Of a stretch of 19,382 nt of DNA, positions 13,927 to 19,382 are shown piece after piece. Origin of the DNA: Betaproteobacteria bacterium (GTDB taxonomy: Bacteria > Pseudomonadota > Gammaproteobacteria > Burkholderiales > SG8-41); NCBI GenBank assembly GCA_025363575.1, contig JANYDM010000151.1, positions 1 to 19,382 of the forward strand. The letters run 5' to 3'. The notes beneath the pieces are model-generated. The model was not told the DNA's origin. It did not search any database and saw nothing but the letters and a program-made list of their open reading frames with translations. The stretch's first letter is position 1; each line of letters starts with the position of its first letter. Made by a program: the position numbers and the translations under genes.

Positions 13927-14346
13927 ATGCAGAACGCCACAGTGAAAAAAACCAAAGGGACCAAGCGCGCGGCTACCGAGCGTGCGCGTCCCGCGCAGCA
14001 CCGGTTCCTGACCGGGCTCGCGGAAGAACGCCAGCCCGTCGCGATTTTCCTCGTCAACGGCCTCAAGCTCGAAGGCACGATCGTGTCTTTCGACGACTAC
14101 GCGATATTGCTCGAGGGCGAAATGTCGGATCACGTCTACAAGCACGCCATTTCGACCATTCAGCCGCTGACGAAGACTGCCCGCAAAGCGCCGGCGTCGA
14201 AACCATCCATGTCGCGTGCGACGCCGATGACGCGCGCCGCCCCGCAATACGCGGCGGCCGCCGCAGTCGAGCGCAAGCCACGCCAGCCGACTATCGTGGT
14301 GCGCACCAAGCGGCGCATCGTCAGAAGCACGACCGACGAAAGCTGA
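13927..14346 (+). CDS. Hfq-like RNA chaperone (Hfq2 type) with extended basic tail
   Basis: 139 residues. The Sm core spans about 24-80. Gln24 and Phe27 match E. coli Gln8 and Phe11, LVNGLKLEG carries the Lys31 equivalent (Lys47), and YKHAIST (71-77) is the Sm2 proximal U-binding signature. Differences from housekeeping Hfq: a 23-residue basic N-terminal extension, the rim motif RRER changed to AEER, Phe for the distal-face Tyr25, and a 59-residue Lys/Arg/Ala/Pro tail ending KRRIVRSTTDES. It should form a hexamer that binds U-rich and possibly A-rich RNA. The usual hfq neighbours miaA, hflX and hflK are absent, so this is probably a second Hfq as known in Burkholderia. The ATG at 13927 has only a weak GGGC upstream. 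Confidence 0.85.
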   Translation: MQNATVKKTKGTKRAATERARPAQHRFLTGLAEERQPVAIFLVNGLKLEGTIVSFDDYAILLEGEMSDHVYKHAISTIQPLTKTARKAPASKPSMSRATPMTRAAPQYAAAAAVERKPRQPTIVVRTKRRIVRSTTDES

Positions 14347-14559
14347 ACCCGGCGGTGTGCAGCGCGCCGCGCCCGTGGCGCCGCAGGGAAAATCAATTCT
14401 TCTTAGCGCATCTCGAAAAGAGCGGGCGGTGGCCGCACATCCCTTATGTGAACGTGGCTATAGGCACATGCGGCAACGCACCGGCGTAGTTCTCGCTCCG
14501 AATCGTTCACTGACTTCTCTCCGCCAATTGCACATGCGCGCAATGAGTTAGCGCGCGTA

Positions 14560-14589
14560 CTTGAATCCCGTCCGTTCGACCGCACATGC
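14560..14589 (+). promoter_or_regulatory. Candidate sigma32 (heat-shock) promoter of trxC-hsp20-lon
   Basis: CTTGAA at 14560-14565 matches the sigma32 -35 core. After 14 bases comes CCGCACATG (14580-14588), a partial match to the CCCCAT-type -10. Location before a thioredoxin, Hsp20 and Lon operon supports heat-shock control; the -10 match is imperfect. Confidence 0.42.
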
Positions 14590-14606
14590 TATGCATTGGC
14601 ATGTGC
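14582..14606. promoter_or_regulatory. Perfect 8-bp inverted repeat overlapping the trxC promoter
   Basis: GCACATGC (14582-14589), a nine-base spacer containing ATGCAT, and GCATGTGC (14599-14606) lie over the predicted -10 and start site, 46 bases before trxC. This is a likely operator, or a leader hairpin in the mRNA. Confidence 0.45.
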
Positions 14607-14652
14607 AAAAACTACTTGCGGCAACTTGCTGCGGGAAAAAGGTCAAACGGGC

Positions 14653-15084
14653 ATGGACGAGCGGGTGCATGTGGTCTGCCAGCACTGCAATACGACTAAC
14701 CGCGTATTGCGCGAGCGGCTGGACGGCGCGAAGTGCGGGAGTTGCGCGCAGCCCTTACAGGCAACGAAGCCGTTCGACCTGACGACCGCAGGCTTCGACC
14801 GCCATGTGGGGTCGAGCGAACTGCCTCTGGTGGTGGATTTCTGGGCGCCGTGGTGCGGGCCGTGCCGGGCGATGGCGCCCGCGTACGAGCTGGCGGCTGC
14901 GCAGCTCGCCCCCGGCGTGCGGCTTGCCAAACTCAATACCGAGGCGGAGCCGGGAATTGCCGAACGCTTCGGCATACGCGGCATACCGACTTTGATCGCA
15001 TTCAAGAGCGGGCGCGAAGTGGCGCGGCAATCGGGCGCAATGGATGCGCCGGCGCTGGTGGGTTGGATAAAAAGCAAAGTTTAG
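14653..15084 (+). CDS. trxC: Thioredoxin 2 (zinc-binding thioredoxin TrxC)
   Basis: 143 residues, the normal TrxC length. An N-terminal zinc ribbon has two CxxC pairs (CQHC at about 10 and CGSC near 33), followed by a thioredoxin fold with DFWAPWCGPCRAMAP (active-site WCGPC) and the cis-proline motif GIPTLIAFKSG. It reduces protein disulfides in the cytoplasm and its zinc domain is itself oxidant-sensitive. The ATG at 14653 is chosen because it opens at the family N-terminus MDERVHVVCQHC. The frame extends back to 14596 but that segment has no similarity and includes the promoter repeat. First gene of a stress operon: hsp20 starts 43 bases later and lon overlaps hsp20. Grouping a thioredoxin with these two suggests joint response to heat and oxidative unfolding. 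Confidence 0.93.
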   Translation: MDERVHVVCQHCNTTNRVLRERLDGAKCGSCAQPLQATKPFDLTTAGFDRHVGSSELPLVVDFWAPWCGPCRAMAPAYELAAAQLAPGVRLAKLNTEAEPGIAERFGIRGIPTLIAFKSGREVARQSGAMDAPALVGWIKSKV

Positions 15085-15127
15085 CGATAGTTCCGCACGC
15101 AAACACTGGACAGGACGGACGAAGAAC

Positions 15128-15537
15128 ATGTCATCTCGTAACGCGACGAACTGGATGTGGGCCGAGGCTTGCGAGTTGCTCGACCAGGCCGACCGCATGC
15201 ACCGCCAGTTCTTCCGGCTGGCGGCTTCCGGCCGCACCCAGGCGGTATGGGAGCCGCCGGTCGATGTACTCGAAGACGAGCGCGAAATCATCATTGTCGC
15301 GGCATTGCCGGGGGTTTGTCCGGACAGCGTGGAGATCAGGGTCGAAGCCGGCGTGCTCGTACTGCGCGCCGAGCGGCGGCTCCCGTTTGCAGGCGCGCGC
15401 GGAGCAGTGCGGCGTCTTGAAATTCCGTACGGGCATTTCGAGCGGCGCATTCAGCTCGCGAACGTGCGTCTGGAAGCGGGCACGCGTGAATTCAGGGACG
15501 GGTGCCTCATATTGCGGCTCAGGAAGGCGGAACAATT

Positions 15538-15541
<4 letters not shown>
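15128..15541 (+). CDS. Small heat-shock protein, Hsp20/alpha-crystallin family
   Basis: 137 residues. An N-terminal helical arm (about 1-38) is followed by the alpha-crystallin beta-sandwich beginning WEPPVDVLEDEREIIIVAALPGV, with VEIRVEAGVLVLRAERR and RLEIPYGHFERRIQL. The closing DGCLILRLRK corresponds to the family's A-x-x-x-n-G-V-L signature, with Cys in place of Val. The usual I-x-I/V C-terminal anchor is not obvious after it. The protein is an ATP-independent holdase that keeps unfolding proteins soluble in the cytoplasm. The start at 15128 has AGGACGGACGAAG upstream. The stop overlaps the lon ATG by four bases (ATGA), so holdase and protease are made together. Oligomer size cannot be judged. 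Confidence 0.88.
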
Positions 15542-17985
<2,444 letters not shown>

Positions 17986-18035
17986 GGCGCGGTGGCCGGG
18001 AAACCGCGCCCACGGGAGCGTGCAGGAGCGCCTGC
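17986..18035 (+). terminator. Two GC-rich hairpins between lon and the convergent DUF2126 gene
   Basis: GGCGCGGT (17986-17993) and ACCGCGCC (18003-18010) form a perfect 8-bp stem with a nine-base loop directly after the lon TGA. GCAGG-AGCG-CCTGC (18022-18035) forms a second. Neither has a U-tract, so they may stabilise the 3' end or act with Rho rather than as intrinsic terminators. Confidence 0.4.
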
Positions 18036-18036
18036 G

Positions 18037-19280
18037 TTAGTCCGGCTGCCAGCGTAAATCGAGGGTCAGCGGGTAGGCGGGATTTTGCTGTTGCGGTTCC
18101 AGCACCAGCGGCCCCGGCGTGTGGCCGTGGTTCCAGAAGCGCGCGATGCGGCGCGCTTCCGCCTCGTTGGCGTTGACCGGAAACGTCTCGTAGTTGCGTC
18201 CGCCCGGATGCGCGACGTGATAAGTGCAGCCGCCGATGCTGCGCTGGCTCCACGTGTCCACGATGTCGAATACGAGCGGCGCCTGTACTCCGATAGTGGG
18301 ATGCAACGCGGACGGCGGCGCCCATGCGCGATAGCGCAGGCCGGCCACCGATTCTCCGGGGACGCCGGTCGGGTGCAACGGCAGCGCGCGGCGGTTGCAC
18401 GTCACGGCATAGCGCGAGCCGGTGAGGCCGCTGACTTTGACCTGCAGGCGCTCGACCGATGAATCGACGTAGCGCGCAGTGGCGCCGAGGCTGACTTCCT
18501 CGCCGAGCACGTTCCACGGCTCTATTGCCTGGCGCAATTCGAGCTGGATGTTCTCGTAATCGACCGAGCCGTAGCGCGGAAAACGGAATTCCATGAACGG
18601 CGCGAACCACGCGGCATCGAACGCGTAGCCTGCCGCGTTGAGGTCGCGCACGACGTCGCGCATGTCGGCTGCAATGAAGTGCGGCAGCATGAAGCGGTCG
18701 TGCAACTGCGTGCCCCAGCGAATGAGCGCGCCCCGATAGGGGGCTTTCCAGAAGCGCGCGAGCAGCGCGCGCAGCAACAGCATCTGCGCGAGGCTCATCT
18801 GCGCATGCGGGGGCATTTCGAATGCGCGGAATTCGAGCAGGCCGAGGCGGCCCGCGGCGGTGTCGGGCGAATACAGCTTGTCGATGCAGAATTCGGCGCG
18901 GTGCGTGTTGCCGGTGACGTCGATCAGCAGATTGCGCAGCATGCGGTCAATCTGCCAAGGCGCCACCCCGTATTCGCTCTCATTGCGCAGGCGGCGGATT
19001 TCGGCGAATGCGAGCTCGATTTCGTAGATCGAATCGTTGCGCGCCTCATCGACGCGCGGCGCCTGGCTTGTCGGACCGATGAACAAGCCCGAGAACAGAT
19101 ACGACAGCGATGGATGGTTATGCCAGTAGGCAATCATGCTCGCCAGTACATCGGGGCGGCGCAGGAAGGGCGAATCGGCCGGTGTCGGCCCGCCCAGCAC
19201 GAAATGGTTGCCGCCGCCGGTGCCCGTGTGCCTCCCGTCGAGCATGAATTTTTCGCTGGCGAGCCGCGTCTGACGCGCAG
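18037..19280 (-). CDS. DUF2126 (large transglutaminase-associated) protein, C-terminal part; 5' end disrupted
   Basis: About 414 residues of the C-terminal part of a DUF2126 protein; complete members are about 1,100 residues with an N-terminal transglutaminase-like domain. Conserved blocks are [80 protein letters not shown] and [21 protein letters not shown]. The family often sits beside alpha-E proteins and other transglutaminases and may take part in peptide or polymer modification; the reaction is unproven. Recognisable family sequence runs up to about 19279. Beyond that the frame stays open to the window edge, but the bases are an inverted copy of this gene's own 18935-19036 and no longer encode the family. 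The true upstream part is missing, probably through a junction at 19274-19280. Confidence 0.85.
18935..19036. repeat. Left arm of a 102-bp perfect inverted repeat (inside the DUF2126 gene)
   Basis: These 102 bases are the exact reverse complement of 19281-19382. On the minus strand they encode the native [16 protein letters not shown] segment of DUF2126, so this is the original copy. Confidence 0.93.
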
Positions 19281-19382
19281 CGATTCGATCTACGAAATCG
19301 AGCTCGCATTCGCCGAAATCCGCCGCCTGCGCAATGAGAGCGAATACGGGGTGGCGCCTTGGCAGATTGACCGCATGCTGCG
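19281..19382. repeat. Right arm of the 102-bp inverted repeat, running off the window edge
   Basis: This is an exact reverse-complement copy of 18935-19036, so the plus strand here encodes the same DUF2126 peptide. The arm may continue beyond the window. A 6-base CGCGCA (19274-19279) is shared at the junction, with one mismatch at 19280. It may be an assembly or amplification foldback, or a real inverted duplication. Confidence 0.93.

Larger units (their letters stand above)
14347..14652. other. Gene-free regulatory region upstream of the trxC-hsp20-lon operon
   Basis: 306 bases between the hfq-like stop and trxC. No reading frame is convincing. It holds three direct GCACAT boxes (14435, 14464, 14530) plus the arms of an inverted repeat, a small ATTGC-N8-GCAAT repeat (14527-14544) and a sigma32-like promoter; see the separate entries. 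Confidence 0.6.

Noticed and set aside
13831..14247. N-terminal extension of the rdgC frame
   Set aside because: RdgC proteins start at MRLKN; the extension is antisense to the Hfq-like gene and Arg-rich without similarity.
14357..14551. Short plus-strand frame between the hfq-like gene and trxC
   Set aside because: No ribosome site, Arg-rich translation and no recognisable similarity; the region is better explained as regulatory.

Overview
The window is a GC-rich bacterial segment. Its gene content points to a betaproteobacterium, probably Burkholderiales-like: three orphan Bug/TctC-type periplasmic receptors, RdgC, an Hfq paralogue with a long basic tail, TrxC, an Hsp20-Lon pair and a DUF2126 protein. 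This placement is inferred from families only; no rRNA or other marker is present. The right edge carries an inverted duplication and looks like a contig end.

Layout. 1-699 (+) is the C-terminus of a CPA1 Na+/H+ antiporter, followed by an extragenic palindrome (722-757). From 850 to 6578 lies a small-molecule uptake and catabolism block. It holds an alpha/beta hydrolase coupled to a Bug receptor (minus strand), a divergent HGG-type hydrolase (+), a second Bug receptor (-), a TauD-like 2-oxoglutarate dioxygenase (+) and a third Bug receptor (-). The third receptor overlaps the stop codon of a proline-rich single-span membrane protein. From 7631 to 9253 (-) is the most interesting unit: a 343-aa protein of unknown function followed by a 179-aa UGSC-family protein. 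The 179-aa frame is interrupted by an in-frame TGA at 7886-7888, in a U-G-S-C redox motif, with a convincing bacterial SECIS-like hairpin immediately downstream. I read it as a genuine selenoprotein. The minus-strand order (343-aa protein, UGSC selenoprotein, proline-rich membrane protein, Bug receptor) could form one transcription unit.

9400-9575 holds a cytochrome c'-like C-terminal remnant. 9600-10610 (-) is a ClpX-like ATPase without the zinc domain, without the RKH pore loop and with a changed GYVG pore loop. YciI (+) is divergent from it and ends at a strong bidirectional terminator. 11149-12826 (-) encodes a cytochrome c' lipoprotein and two paralogous four-helix membrane proteins. rdgC (-) and an Hfq2-like gene (+) diverge from a short region carrying a palindromic -10 element.

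14653-17985 (+) is a protein-quality-control operon, trxC-hsp20-lon, with tight coupling between hsp20 and lon. It is preceded by a gene-free region with several GCACAT boxes and a sigma32-like promoter. 18037 to the window end (-) is the C-terminal part of a DUF2126 protein. Its upstream part is replaced by a perfect 102-bp inverted copy of its own coding sequence.
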